Shown one piece after another: positions 1-7,411 of a DNA stretch of 24,121 bases (its first letter is position 1; the number at the start of each line of letters is the position of its first letter). The position numbers and the translations under genes are program-made. Location: assembly GCA_002381695.1 (NCBI GenBank), contig DFXM01000016.1, positions 32,467 to 56,587 of the forward strand. The letters are read 5' to 3'. Under the pieces are notes generated by a model. The model ran no database searches. It had not been told where the DNA came from and worked only from the letters and a program-made list of their open reading frames with translations. The stretch comes from Clostridium sp. UBA4108. GTDB taxonomy: Bacteria; Bacillota; Clostridia; Clostridiales; Clostridiaceae.

Positions 1-35
1 CTGCAAATGGTTTGCTTCGCAATAATATATAGTTC
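1..35. repeat. Fragment homologous, inverted, to 24043-24077
   Basis: These 35 bases match the reverse complement of 24043-24077 at 30 of 35 positions. Read on the minus strand, one frame gives YYCEANHLQ here and YYCEATHLQ at the other end, and two of the five differences are silent third-position changes in that frame. This suggests two decayed copies of one coding fragment. I do not recognise the protein. The copy runs off the window edge, and a stop lies upstream in this frame. Confidence 0.5.
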
Positions 36-100
36 TAAAATCAACAGTCGCTTAAAACAAAGTCTTCTGAAAAAGCATCACATTTTAAGTTATGGATATA

Positions 101-146
101 AAAATAGTGGTAGTAACACCTCTTTGTGCTACTGCCACTATTTTTA
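101..146. terminator. Bidirectional hairpin terminator
   Basis: The arms ATAGTGG-t-AGTA and TACT-g-CCACTAT form a stem of about 11 pairs around a loop of roughly 14 bases. The stem has an A-run on its left and a T-run on its right (141-145), so it could end transcripts in both directions. The gene it once served is probably the fragment at the left edge or something lost. Confidence 0.6.
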
Positions 147-621
147 ATTAACTCTTCCTGAAATTTAATTATACCATATAAAGTAAATGATTTACAGGCT
201 TACTATAAAATTAAGTTGAATAGAACTTCATATTATTTCTGTTTAATATTTCATAAAATGAAAGCCTATTTGTATAACATTGAATTAATATGAATTATTA
301 TTATCACAACATATATATTTAAACATATAATAAAGTAAGAGCTAATTATCATAAGTTACTTATTAGAACTATTAGTATAATGGTGAATCCATATATTAAT
401 TATTAAAATTGATACTTCTCTGTACTACATTAAGAATTGACAGATTCTCCTTTAGCTAAGCATTATTTTTGATATTTATAAAAACATCTATTTCTGGCGG
501 GTGATTCTTTTGCAGAGTCACCCGTTATCCTTTAGTTTCTTCTTCACACTCTCAACCTTCTATGAAAATCAATACATATTATACTAGTGTTACTACATTA
601 ATTCTAAATACCAAATACTAT
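147..621. other. Gene-poor AT-rich stretch with one hairpin
   Basis: I see no credible gene in these 475 bases. A hairpin at 498-524 (CGGGTGA paired with TCACCCG, extended by two more pairs around one mismatch) lies about 100 bases past the end of the glycosidase-like gene. It has no clear U-run, so it is a weak candidate terminator. On the minus strand just before it is a very short frame, GTG AAG AAG AAA..., of eight codons; I give it no function. Confidence 0.4.
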
Positions 622-1659
622 TTACTCACTTACGCTTAACCCTATTCTCCAACGTTTTTTAGTATCCATTGCTGAGTAATATAAGTAATATCTATCCTTT
701 ATCTTTATCATAGAAGACCTATACAGCATTCCATTATCAAAAGCATTAGGATTTGTAGAATAACTCATAATTTTTTTTAAGGAATTAAATTTAATTCCAT
801 CCATTGAAGTACTATAATATAAATTTTGTCTATTAAATTCCTTCCCAAAATACCCATTAAGCACTATCTCATAACCTATATCCGTCTTTATTAAATCTTG
901 ATGCCAAATTTTAAAGTTCCTATCAATATCTTTAAAATTACACTTTACCACTTTAGAAAAATCTTTCCAATTAACAGTTTCAGTATAATACAAATTCCCA
1001 TTATAATTTGAAAACCAAATTCTGTACTTTCCATCCTCATAATTTATTACTGGAGATAAATAATCGTAGTTTTCACCTAAAGTATTTTTATCTAAAATTA
1101 ACTGTTTTTTGCTCCAAGTTTTACCATCTAGACTTTTAGTTACATATACCTTATTTTCAAGATTATTAGGTCCCTTTCCATTCTTATTCCCTGGATTATA
1201 CCTAAAATACACTTCTAAATAATTATTAGAAAAACAAAGATGTATATCAGAATAATGCCCTCCTCTTGACACATCCTCTGGAACAAATAAAGGTTTATTA
1301 ATTTTATTTGAAGTTTTAAATTTTGTTCCGTCATTACTAACTAGAATCTGAGGATTTTCAAAATAATCATTTCCATAAGGATATGGCGTTATACCCATCC
1401 AATACTTGTATCCATTCCATCCTTTATCAAAATATAATACTTTAGGATGAACCGCTTGATTACTTCCATCATAGGTAGGTGTATTTATAGGCTTTTTTGC
1501 ATTTTTAAATGTCTTATTCCAAAAACCGCCATCTACTGTATTTTCAATATTTAAACTCTTCACCTTATTGTCCTTTGCATAAACCCCACATGTGGTAGAA
1601 ACTAATAATAATAAAGATATTAGTAGTATAGAAAACCATCTTGTATATCTTTTATCCAC
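622..1659 (-). CDS. Secreted beta-propeller glycoside hydrolase-like protein
   Basis: The predicted protein has 345 residues. It begins with a signal peptide (DKRYTRW, then a hydrophobic run at residues 9-20, probable cleavage after VYA at residue 28), so it should act outside the membrane. The rest has repeated aromatic and Asn/Asp-Gly motifs (HPKVLYF near 71, ENPQILVSNDG near 101, then repeated W/Y-rich strands). These resemble five-bladed propeller glycosidases of the GH43/GH130 type; I cannot assign a substrate or confirm catalytic acids. I chose the GTG at 1659 because AGGGGTGA sits just upstream and the signal peptide follows directly. A longer frame from 1698 would overlap the upstream deacetylase gene and add 13 residues before the signal peptide. 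The 28-base gap to that gene suggests one operon acting on an extracellular polysaccharide. Confidence 0.65.
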   Translation of the reverse strand: MDKRYTRWFSILLISLLLLVSTTCGVYAKDNKVKSLNIENTVDGGFWNKTFKNAKKPINTPTYDGSNQAVHPKVLYFDKGWNGYKYWMGITPYPYGNDYFENPQILVSNDGTKFKTSNKINKPLFVPEDVSRGGHYSDIHLCFSNNYLEVYFRYNPGNKNGKGPNNLENKVYVTKSLDGKTWSKKQLILDKNTLGENYDYLSPVINYEDGKYRIWFSNYNGNLYYTETVNWKDFSKVVKCNFKDIDRNFKIWHQDLIKTDIGYEIVLNGYFGKEFNRQNLYYSTSMDGIKFNSLKKIMSYSTNPNAFDNGMLYRSSMIKIKDRYYLYYSAMDTKKRWRIGLSVSE

Positions 1660-1687
1660 AACATCACCCCTAAAGCTTAATATCACT

Positions 1688-2452
1688 TTATAGTTCACTT
1701 AAAAATACAAATCTTACTCCTCTTCTCTGTAGGGATTCTATTTTGCTTTTTATTCCATTTACAGTACTTTTCCCGCCTTGTCCTCCTACATGTCCGATAG
1801 CAATAGCATATCCTTTTTCCTTTGCAATATCATATGCTTTTTCTAAGGATTTCTCTACATTTTCTTTAGTAGATATATGATCTAAAAATACATCTCTTTC
1901 ATAATACTTTATACCCAGATCAGTACATATATCCTTAGCTACAGTTTTATCAGAAGTTTTAGAGTTTAAAAAAAACTTATTATTATCTTTAACTACTTTG
2001 AGCACAGATCTCATAACTCTTTCATCCTTTGTTGCTTTAGATCCCATATGATTATTTAATCCCTTAGCTCCCTTAACCTCCTCAAAAGCAGCTTTAACTT
2101 TGCTTTCGATTTCTTCATCAGATAAATTAGTAGTTATGAATTTTTTATCTAATAAAGTTTTATTCCCATTGTTAGGTTCCATGGGCATATGAATGATTAC
2201 TTCTTTTCCCTTTTTAATAGCTAGTTCTGATACCTCTTTAGATCTCACCTCGAAGGGCATCACTGCAGCTGTCAGAGGAATACTTAAGTCTAGCATCTCT
2301 TTGGTGCCTTCTGCATCATAGCCGAAATCATCAATTACTAAAGCTATTCTAACTTCTTTTTTCTCATCGTCCTTAGCTTTAACAAATATACTATTATTTA
2401 CAAAGCAAATAATAGCTACCAATAAAACAAGAGCAATTTTATACTTTTTCAT
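1688..2452 (-). CDS. Divergent polysaccharide deacetylase, YibQ-like
   Basis: This 254-residue protein has an N-terminal signal or anchor segment (residues 6-25, KIALVLLVAIICFVNN) and then a single divergent polysaccharide deacetylase domain (Pfam Polysacc_deac_2 / DUF610, YibQ family). Visible family motifs are IDDFG at 40-44, HMPMEP at 88-93, NNHMGS at 133-138 and a C-terminal IGHVGG segment, matching the metal-site Asp/His pattern of this fold. The family is exported, and its substrate is generally unproven. The ATG at 2452 is preferred over the frame start at 2476 because GAGGAG lies seven bases before it. It is the first gene of a two-gene minus-strand unit with the propeller protein, so a joint role in modifying a surface or environmental glycan is a reasonable inference. 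Confidence 0.8.
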   Translation of the reverse strand: MKKYKIALVLLVAIICFVNNSIFVKAKDDEKKEVRIALVIDDFGYDAEGTKEMLDLSIPLTAAVMPFEVRSKEVSELAIKKGKEVIIHMPMEPNNGNKTLLDKKFITTNLSDEEIESKVKAAFEEVKGAKGLNNHMGSKATKDERVMRSVLKVVKDNNKFFLNSKTSDKTVAKDICTDLGIKYYERDVFLDHISTKENVEKSLEKAYDIAKEKGYAIAIGHVGGQGGKSTVNGIKSKIESLQRRGVRFVFLSEL

Positions 2453-2552
2453 ATGTTTTCTCCTCATCTTTATCATAAATTTAGTATTAGTATGTGATTT
2501 TATCCTTAATTTATGTTTAGATATTGGTGATTAAATATTGCTTAGATTCAAT

Positions 2553-2582
2553 TTAAGGGAAGCCAATTAAGACTTCCCTTAA
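2553..2582. terminator. Perfect 10-bp hairpin
   Basis: TTAAGGGAAG (2553-2562) pairs perfectly with CTTCCCTTAA (2573-2582) around a 10-base loop. There is no long U-run, but it directly follows, on the minus strand, the stop of the remnant at 2585-2716, where a terminator is expected. Confidence 0.55.
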
Positions 2583-2584
2583 AA

Positions 2585-2716
2585 TTAGGTTGTTTTGCCA
2601 GATTGCTTTAGTTCTTTTGAAAGATTATGAAGTTCTATCATATTTAGTAATGTATTTTTTTGTTGCTGTGTTAAAGTATAATTAAAAGACCTTGTATCAC
2701 CGTCAAATTTAATGTA
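2585..2716 (-). pseudogene. C-terminal gene remnant of unknown family
   Basis: A 43-codon open frame follows an in-frame TAA at 2717-2719, has no start codon with a ribosome binding site, and ends just before the hairpin at 2553-2582. It reads as protein-like sequence (FDGDTRSFNYTLTQQQ near its start, MIELHNLSKELKQSG near its end). It looks like the surviving 3' end of a gene together with its terminator. I do not recognise the family. Confidence 0.4.
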
Positions 2717-2785
2717 TTACTATATTATATATATCAATAATTATACAAAATTAGTTAAATAATTACAATAATTTACGAAGCGATC

Positions 2786-2989
2786 TTACGGTATTATAAT
2801 GTTATTCGGAATTGAAGCTAGTATTCCATATCCATATGGCTTTCTTTCTTCGCTTGGCATGGGAGGCATATTGCCGCCAAACAAACGAGCTATATCTTCA
2901 AAATTCTATGATTTGAGCCAACTAATAACAGGTTCCATGGCTTCATCTTCAGGTGAAATATTGACATCAATATGATATACTGCTGTCAT
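2786..2989 (-). pseudogene. AraC-type effector-binding (GyrI-like) domain remnant
   Basis: The 68-codon frame from an ATG at 2989 has no ribosome binding site and is interrupted by TAG at 2906-2908. The translation resembles the small-molecule-binding GyrI-like domain found at the C-terminus of AraC regulators: RLFGGNMPP followed by PYGYGILASIPNNI. This lines up with RIFGYNNPNP and EYGYEVCITIADNI in the intact AraC regulator at 17554-18909, and the preceding SPEDEAMEPVISWL matches its DPESNAFAVMVDWL. The HTH half is missing. It is probably the leftover of an AraC regulator and is unlikely to be translated into anything functional. Confidence 0.6.
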
Positions 2990-3033
2990 AGAGTGAAGCA
3001 TAATAAACCTTACGGAGATAAGGAGGAATATCA

Positions 3034-3318
3034 ATGTTGAAGGTAATTGCAGAGGATTTCACCAAAGAGGAATATCTTGATATTGTTGCACCAATGTATG
3101 CCGAATTGGTTGCTGCTACAAAAAAGGAACCTGGTTGCGTGGAGTACAATCTTTTTGTTGATGAAGATGATAAAACTCATTTCATCTTTATTGAGGAATG
3201 GGTAGATCATCAAGCGTTGGATGCACATTGCGCATCGGAGCATTTTACGCGCCTTGTTCCTCTAATTGACCAGTACCAGTATAAAGAAGGTACTGCGTTG
3301 TTGATGAAATCATTTTAA
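3034..3318 (+). CDS. Antibiotic biosynthesis monooxygenase family protein (YgiN-like)
   Basis: This 94-residue protein has the full length of a single ABM ferredoxin-like alpha/beta domain. Recognisable features are the N-terminal strand MLKVIAEDF, the helix with E-P-G-C-V-E-Y-N (residues 32-39), the strand FIFIEEWVD and the helix ALDAHCASEHF. Related proteins are small dimeric quinol monooxygenases or heme/quinone-modifying enzymes in the cytoplasm; the substrate here is unknown. The start is clear, with AAGGAGG ending seven bases before the ATG. It stands alone on the plus strand, and its codons are visibly richer in G+C (GCGTTG, CGCATCGG, ACGCGCC) than neighbouring genes, consistent with acquisition from another genome. 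The decayed AraC fragment just upstream on the other strand may be what is left of its former regulator. Confidence 0.8.
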   Translation: MLKVIAEDFTKEEYLDIVAPMYAELVAATKKEPGCVEYNLFVDEDDKTHFIFIEEWVDHQALDAHCASEHFTRLVPLIDQYQYKEGTALLMKSF

Positions 3319-3492
3319 TTAAACAGATCGGGAATTGGTTGCACAAACGCCGCAAACCTTTAAATGGATGCGGCGTGGTATCCAGCATTGTGGCATGGGT
3401 AGGTGTATTATTTTCGTTGTATTGATTTTATCGAATGAAATCTTGACATCTATCGAAAATATAGGCTTCTTTGTCAGCAAATTTTCAGGTTA
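3319..3492. other. Non-coding spacer with one GC-rich hairpin
   Basis: I see no credible gene. The GC-rich 5' part continues the base composition of the monooxygenase gene and contains a stem CGCCGCA (3348-3354) / TGCGGCG (3369-3375) with a 14-base loop and no U-run. It could be a weak terminator or a coding remnant. After about 3410 the sequence returns to the local AT-rich composition. Confidence 0.35.
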
Positions 3493-3612
3493 TTATATTG
3501 TATTATCACGTACACTGAAAAGCGTACTATAGTATTTATTATCACTTTCAAAATTTGTAAATGATATTTTATAGCTTACATTAAATAGTCTATAAAATAT
3601 ATCACAAACATT
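3493..3612 (-). pseudogene. Broken paralogue of the protein encoded at 4240-4635
   Basis: The DNA at 3559-3613 matches 4459-4513 at 52 of 55 positions, exactly 900 bases away in the same orientation. The minus-strand frame reads NVCDIFYRLFNVSYK, against NVCDIFYKLFNVSYK in the intact gene, then diverges (SDNKYYSTLF against SDECYSKLYI) and stops at 3493-3495. An in-frame TAA sits immediately before it. This is an internal fragment of a second copy, placed downstream of the ArsR gene, left by a tandem duplication or recombination followed by deletion. Confidence 0.75.
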
Positions 3613-3687
3613 TTAATAAGAAGATTAGTGTTTATTAGCTTTGCCTTTGAAGAATCTTTATCCATATTACAATTATATTTTTCTTCA

Positions 3688-4239
3688 TCAATTCCTTACC
3701 AATTTATAAATGCCATGATCTCTTTCCAGTATATTTAACTCCACCATTTCTTTTCTGATGGTACAAAAATCATCATGAAAATCGGCGATAATTATATTAA
3801 CTTCTCTTTCGGTATAGGTTTTTCCATATTCGAATTGTTTTGAAATTATTTCTAGGACAATTTTTCTTTTCTTCTGTTGAACGGGAATAGATTTCAACTT
3901 TCCATATTCAAAAAAAGCATTTATTACATTTTGTTTGTATTGTTCTTCTCTTTCAGTTTCTATATCCTTCTCTGACTCCCCTGCATAAATCAAATCACTC
4001 AATTTCAAGGAAAGTATATCTTTGTTTAAATGATAAACCACATAGTACTGTTCTTTAGTTGAATAGACTAATTTCATTTCTTCCAACTTCTTTAAATGGA
4101 AGGATATCGTAGAAGGTGCCAATTTTAATCTTTGTGATAGTAATTCAACATACATAGGACTTTCCATTAGATTATTTATTATTTGAAGCCTAGATTTATC
4201 GGCTAAACATTTAAAAATACTTATATTGCTATTACTCAT
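3688..4239 (-). CDS. ArsR-family regulator with DUF2087 domain
   Basis: The protein has 183 residues. Residues 5-85 form a winged helix-turn-helix of the ArsR type (KCLADKSRLQIINNL, then LAPSTISFHLKKLEEM as the recognition region). Residues about 120-183 match DUF2087 (KRKIVLEIISKQF, YTEREVNIII, DDFCTIRKEMVEL), a small domain commonly attached to such regulators or found alone. I see no CxC metal-binding motif in the recognition helix, so metal sensing is doubtful and the ligand is unknown. Its ATG follows the stop codon of the upstream gene with no gap, and its GGAGGAGG site lies inside that gene's last codons, so the two are translationally coupled. It probably acts as an autorepressor through the sites near 4668-4769. 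Confidence 0.85.
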   Translation of the reverse strand: MSNSNISIFKCLADKSRLQIINNLMESPMYVELLSQRLKLAPSTISFHLKKLEEMKLVYSTKEQYYVVYHLNKDILSLKLSDLIYAGESEKDIETEREEQYKQNVINAFFEYGKLKSIPVQQKKRKIVLEIISKQFEYGKTYTEREVNIIIADFHDDFCTIRKEMVELNILERDHGIYKLVRN

Positions 4240-4635
4240 TTATACCTCCTCCCTATACTTATTATAATACTCTTCAAATAAATCTTTAATATGCTTAGCG
4301 GTTTCTAATTTAATTTGCTCTTTATAGAATTCCTCCATCATATGATTCTCCTTATCCTTAGCCATTTTTCCCACCCAAGGAGCTGGTATTTTATTAAGAA
4401 AATCATTGTATGCAATGTAAAGCTTACTATAACATTCATCACTATCTTCAGAGTTATCAAATGATTTTTTATAGCTTACATTAAATAGTTTATAAAATAT
4501 ATCGCAAACATTTGCCTTTATGGTTTCTAAAATAGCCTCATCCCCTGCTCCATCTTCTCGTAATATAATAGATTTTTCTTTAAACTCATCTATTAATTTT
4601 GTAAGTTCCTTTAGGTATTCATCCTTTAATCTCAT
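4240..4635 (-). CDS. Conserved hypothetical protein, operon partner of ArsR/DUF2087 regulator
   Basis: I do not recognise the family of this 131-residue protein. It is soluble, highly charged and predicted mostly helical (KDEYLKELTKLIDEFKEK at the start, a Lys/Glu-rich C-terminus), with one short motif IPAPWVGKM near residue 90 and a single conserved-looking block NVCDIFYKLFNVSYK that also survives in the broken copy at 3493-3612. I chose the ATG at 4635 because GGAGAG is spaced seven to eight bases before it; a TTG at 4650 in the same frame is less likely. It is the first gene after a consensus promoter and is directly coupled to the regulator, so it is probably a ligand-related or accessory partner of that regulator. 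That is inference only. Confidence 0.6.
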   Translation of the reverse strand: MRLKDEYLKELTKLIDEFKEKSIILREDGAGDEAILETIKANVCDIFYKLFNVSYKKSFDNSEDSDECYSKLYIAYNDFLNKIPAPWVGKMAKDKENHMMEEFYKEQIKLETAKHIKDLFEEYYNKYREEV

Positions 4636-4694
4636 CTCAAATCTCTCCAATCATATTACATACTTGTAAATTATTTCTATAAGTCTATAATCAG

Positions 4695-4723
4695 ATTATA
4701 CTCATCAAATTGTTTATTGTCAA
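4695..4723 (-). promoter_or_regulatory. Consensus sigma-A promoter for the ArsR operon
   Basis: On the minus strand, TTGACA (4718-4723) and TATAAT (4695-4700) are separated by exactly 17 bases. Both hexamers are perfect. Transcription should begin near 4688, about 50 bases before the first start codon. A promoter this strong implies control by a repressor. Confidence 0.85.
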
Positions 4724-4737
4724 TTTATTTTTATAGA

Positions 4738-4769
4738 GATAGAAATAAATTATTAAATTTATTTCTATC
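4738..4769. promoter_or_regulatory. 13-bp perfect inverted repeat, probable operator
   Basis: GATAGAAATAAAT (4738-4750) and ATTTATTTCTATC (4757-4769) are perfect inverted copies with a six-base spacer, just upstream of the -35 hexamer. A third copy of the half-site, ATAGAAATAATTT on the minus strand, lies at 4668-4680 in the initially transcribed region. The arrangement around one promoter fits binding by the ArsR-type regulator of this operon. Confidence 0.55.
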
Positions 4770-4845
4770 TTTGTTGTTTGATATGTAAATATTTAAAGAT
4801 TTGACTATGTTAAAGAATAGTGTTTAAAATAACATACCTTATTTA

Positions 4846-4883
4846 TATATGGGGTATCGCCAACATTTTCGACAAAACCCACG
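4846..4883 (-). repeat. 38-bp interspersed repeat, copy 1
   Basis: The reverse complement of this stretch matches 21286-21323 at 32 of 38 positions, with a shared core GTTTTGTCG-N-AAATGTTGGC. It is more G+C rich than its surroundings and lies in the intergenic region between divergent genes. I cannot identify the element; it is not part of an open frame I trust. Confidence 0.6.
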
Positions 4884-5012
4884 TTAAGCTATCGTAAATC
4901 CTTATATGTCATGGTATAATATGGTTGTAAATTGTTGCGCAATAGTATAATAATGCATCATATGAATTATATGAATAATCCGACAAATCAGAATTTGTAA
5001 TGGAGGTATGAA

Positions 5013-5432
5013 ATGGTTGAGATAAACTTGTATGATTATATCATAGATAATAGTAAATTAATCTTTGTTGATATTGTAGCTAACTATAAAGGACAATGGG
5101 TATTGTGTAAGGAAAAAAGCAGAGATACATGGGAATGCCCTGGTGGTCACATAGATAAAGGAGAACCACCAGAGCAAGCAGCAAAAAGAGAACTATGGGA
5201 AGAAACAGGAGCAACAGAATTCAATATTAAACCAATGGGATATTATGGTGCAAAAGGCAGTGATGGTGTTATGGAAAGTGTTGAGGAAATCTTTGGTCAA
5301 ATATTTTATGCAGATATAAAGGTTATTGGGAAATTACCCAATTTTGAAATTGAAAAGATTCAGTTTTTTAAAGGACTTCCTAACAACTGGACTTATCCAT
5401 ATGCACATCCCATGTTTATTGATTTGGCATAA
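5013..5432 (+). CDS. Nudix hydrolase
   Basis: This 139-residue single-domain protein has a complete Nudix box at residues 45-67 (G45, E51, R59-E60, E63-E64, G66), giving GX5EX7REUXEEXGU with every catalytic position present. Such enzymes cleave nucleoside diphosphates linked to another group, using Mg2+ bound by the box glutamates. The sequence before the box (VANYKGQWVLCKEKSRDTWECPGG) fits the MutT-like fold, but the substrate cannot be read from the sequence. GGAGG lies six bases before the ATG. A second, different Nudix gene follows 88 bases later on the same strand, so the two are probably co-transcribed. The two proteins share the box but little else, so this is unlikely to be a recent duplication. 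Confidence 0.88.
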   Translation: MVEINLYDYIIDNSKLIFVDIVANYKGQWVLCKEKSRDTWECPGGHIDKGEPPEQAAKRELWEETGATEFNIKPMGYYGAKGSDGVMESVEEIFGQIFYADIKVIGKLPNFEIEKIQFFKGLPNNWTYPYAHPMFIDLA

Positions 5433-5520
5433 AAATCTATGTTAAATAGTAAAAACAGTGGGATTCATTAGATGGAATTAGATTATAATTGTAGAATATT
5501 GTGTATAAGGAGGTTTTAAA

Positions 5521-6021
5521 ATGGAGTTATTTGCTAAACCTGGGGTAGGTGGAATAATAGAGAAAAATATTGATGGAATAGATTACATATTAATTCAAGA
5601 TAGGTGCAAGGATGAAGCTATATTGGAGTATGGACTGTTAGAAATTCCTGCTGGGAAAATAAGAGAGTTTGAGAATATTTTCGATTGTTTGAGAAGAGAG
5701 ATTTGGGAGGAAACTGGATTAAAGATTACAAATATTAAAGGGGAGAATGAAGCAATAGTTCTAGAATCTAATGGATATAAAGTGTTAAACTATACTCCAT
5801 TTTCTTGTAGCCAAAATATTCAAGGAACATATCCAATAATGGTGCAAACATTTATATGTAACGCTGATGGAGAATTATTAAACAAGAGTAATGAAACGAA
5901 AAATATTAGATGGATACCATTAATAGAATTAAAGGAATTATTAGAAGGTGATAAGAGTTTATTTTATCCAATGCACGTTACTACTTTAGAAAGATATTTA
6001 AAAACAAAATTAAAATATTAA
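5521..6021 (+). CDS. Nudix hydrolase, ADP-ribose pyrophosphatase-like
   Basis: The 166-residue protein carries an intact Nudix box at residues 45-67 (G45, E51, R59-E60, E63-E64, G66). The segment before it, LLEIPAGKI, is typical of the ADP-sugar pyrophosphatase branch, where the ExPAGK element precedes the box; that is a family-based suggestion, not proof of substrate. The later NIRWIPLIELKELLE matches the usual C-terminal helix-capping strand of Nudix proteins. An AAGGAGG site lies seven bases before the ATG. It follows another Nudix gene on the same strand. Past its stop is only a weak hairpin (AGTTCG / CGAACT), so readthrough is possible. Confidence 0.85.
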   Translation: MELFAKPGVGGIIEKNIDGIDYILIQDRCKDEAILEYGLLEIPAGKIREFENIFDCLRREIWEETGLKITNIKGENEAIVLESNGYKVLNYTPFSCSQNIQGTYPIMVQTFICNADGELLNKSNETKNIRWIPLIELKELLEGDKSLFYPMHVTTLERYLKTKLKY

Positions 6022-6248
6022 TAGTTCGCAATCTTTATATATAACGAACTAAAGAAGCCTTATATTAGACTTATTTTAATATTGCTACAATATCAACACT
6101 ATTCTTTAACATAGCCCAAAGTTTAAAGGCTTAGATAAAAAAATTATTTTAAATATAGTTATGTTAAACATTTGAAAATTTCATCATTATTCTGTGTTAT
6201 CCAGCTAAAGGCTATAATAAATATATAGATATAAGGAGGAGGATTGTT

Positions 6249-6533
6249 TTGAAGTTGAAACAATATGGTAAATATATTATATATATGACTATTATTAGCT
6301 TCGTTGCCTTATTATCTATTAAATTAACTAATAATGCTAACAATAAAATTGAAGATAAGCCTAGCAGAATAATAGTTAAATCGCCTAAAAATGAAAATAA
6401 TTTATACAGTAAAGAGATTAGAAATAATGAAGGATTTAGGGTAACAGTACCAGCCGCAAATGGCAAATCCCTGGTACAACCACTACCTGTCCCAGATACA
6501 AACTTACCAATAATATTTACTCCTTTATCATAG
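6249..6533 (+). CDS. Small membrane-anchored or secreted protein of unknown family
   Basis: The 94-residue protein starts at a TTG codon, chosen because AAGGAGGAGG is correctly placed before it and no in-frame ATG precedes the hydrophobic segment. Residues 9-26 (YIIYMTIISFVALLSIKL) form one membrane segment after a basic N-terminus, an uncleaved anchor or signal sequence. The remaining 70 or so residues are Asn/Lys-rich, then Pro-rich near the end (LPVPDTNLPIIF), and should lie outside the cell. It has its own terminator (6551-6583). I do not recognise a family or function. The gene appears isolated. Confidence 0.55.
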   Translation: MKLKQYGKYIIYMTIISFVALLSIKLTNNANNKIEDKPSRIIVKSPKNENNLYSKEIRNNEGFRVTVPAANGKSLVQPLPVPDTNLPIIFTPLS

Positions 6534-6550
6534 GAAAAATTATAAATATA

Positions 6551-6583
6551 AAAAACTCACTAAAATTAACTAGTGAGCTTTTT
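6551..6583. terminator. Bidirectional terminator between convergent genes
   Basis: CTCACTA (6556-6562) pairs with TAGTGAG (6571-6577), flanked by AAAAA on the left and CTTTTT on the right. It ends the small protein gene at 6533 and can also serve the membrane protein gene ending at 6629. Confidence 0.85.
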
Positions 6584-6628
6584 ATTCTTTATATTTAAGG
6601 AGCCATTAGGATTGCTAATTAAACACTT

Positions 6629-7270
6629 CTAGTTCAGAATATCCTTAATTTTTTCTTTCTTCAGTATCATAAATATCATCACAATTGATATTACTACAGA
6701 AATGCCATAAATCATATGTAATGCATACTTAGGTAGCCAAAGAGTTGTTAATTGCTTCATTCCTCTATTCATTAGGAAAGCAATTATAAGACCTAGCACA
6801 GGAACCTGAATTCCTATTAGTGCTATATAACTATTTGCTTTGCTGCTTACAAATATAGATATACTAGCTACAATTAAAGCCACTATATACATAAGCACAA
6901 CGGATAATATTATATATTGTCCAAAGGTTAAATTAAACCAAGATGTCATATCTGCAAATACAGAATTTATACTACAATTCCAAAATTTCAAAGTATTATT
7001 CTGTGAGTATATAAGAAAAAATACTATTATTTCTACAGTTACTACTATAAGAGCAGAAATCATACCGGCTGCTATCTTTTTCTTTGATAATTTTCTACCA
7101 ATCTTTGAGCTATATTGAAGATAATTAGTTTTATTTTTATTATCATCAATAAAGATGGTTGATATAATAAATGCTATAGTTACCACATAGTAGAGTTGCA
7201 CTAACTCTCCAGCGGCTGCTTTATTTCCCTTGTCTTTTACAAGTCTTATTAATTTCTTTTCACTAGTCAT
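6629..7270 (-). CDS. Multi-pass membrane protein, ABC-2 permease-like, possibly truncated
   Basis: The 213-residue protein has about five hydrophobic helices (near residues 27-41, 70-88, 115-142, 146-165 and 184-202) separated by short charged loops, and ends EKIKDILN. The pattern resembles the second half of an ABC-2 type permease, whose full length would be larger, so the N-terminal part may have been lost. The ATG at 7270 has GGAGGTG in good position and overlaps the stop of a preceding frame as ATGA, so translation can still start here. No ATPase gene is adjacent, so it cannot be a complete transporter by itself. It could be an immunity or accessory membrane protein, but I have no evidence for that. 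Confidence 0.5.
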   Translation of the reverse strand: MTSEKKLIRLVKDKGNKAAAGELVQLYYVVTIAFIISTIFIDDNKNKTNYLQYSSKIGRKLSKKKIAAGMISALIVVTVEIIVFFLIYSQNNTLKFWNCSINSVFADMTSWFNLTFGQYIILSVVLMYIVALIVASISIFVSSKANSYIALIGIQVPVLGLIIAFLMNRGMKQLTTLWLPKYALHMIYGISVVISIVMIFMILKKEKIKDILN

Positions 7271-7350
7271 TGTCCACCTCCGCCATTGTCACTTACAACT
7301 AGTAATTCTACTTCCTCATGTATGTATTCGTAACAGGCTATAAAATAGTT
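7267..7350 (-). pseudogene. 3' tail of a lost ORF coupled to the membrane protein
   Basis: A 27-codon open frame ends in the motif SDNGGGGQ and its TGA overlaps the ATG of the membrane protein gene as ATGA, the classic coupling arrangement. The frame follows a TAA, contains no ATG, GTG or TTG, and so cannot be started as it stands. It looks like the surviving end of a small upstream gene, perhaps frameshifted. I do not know its family. Confidence 0.35.
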
Positions 7351-7411
7351 TTAACTTTTTTCAAAAATTTTTATTATTTACAAATATTATATAGCTCTAG
7401 GTTTTACAAAT

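Noticed and set aside
1..147. Open plus-strand frame of 49 codons at the left edge
   Set aside because: Compared with the homologous copy at the right end, all changes fall at first and second codon positions in this frame, which argues against coding.
3335..3532. 65-codon plus-strand frame after the monooxygenase
   Set aside because: Its start lacks a ribosome binding site, the second half overlaps the broken paralogue on the other strand, and the translation resembles no protein family.
4892..5012. Possible promoter TTGTAA-N15-TATAAT before the first Nudix gene
   Set aside because: The 15-base spacing is too short for a convincing sigma-A promoter; several TATAAT-like words occur by chance in this AT-rich stretch.
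6212..6466. 84-codon minus-strand hydrophobic frame
   Set aside because: It is the complement of the small anchored protein gene, which has a strong ribosome binding site and its own terminator.
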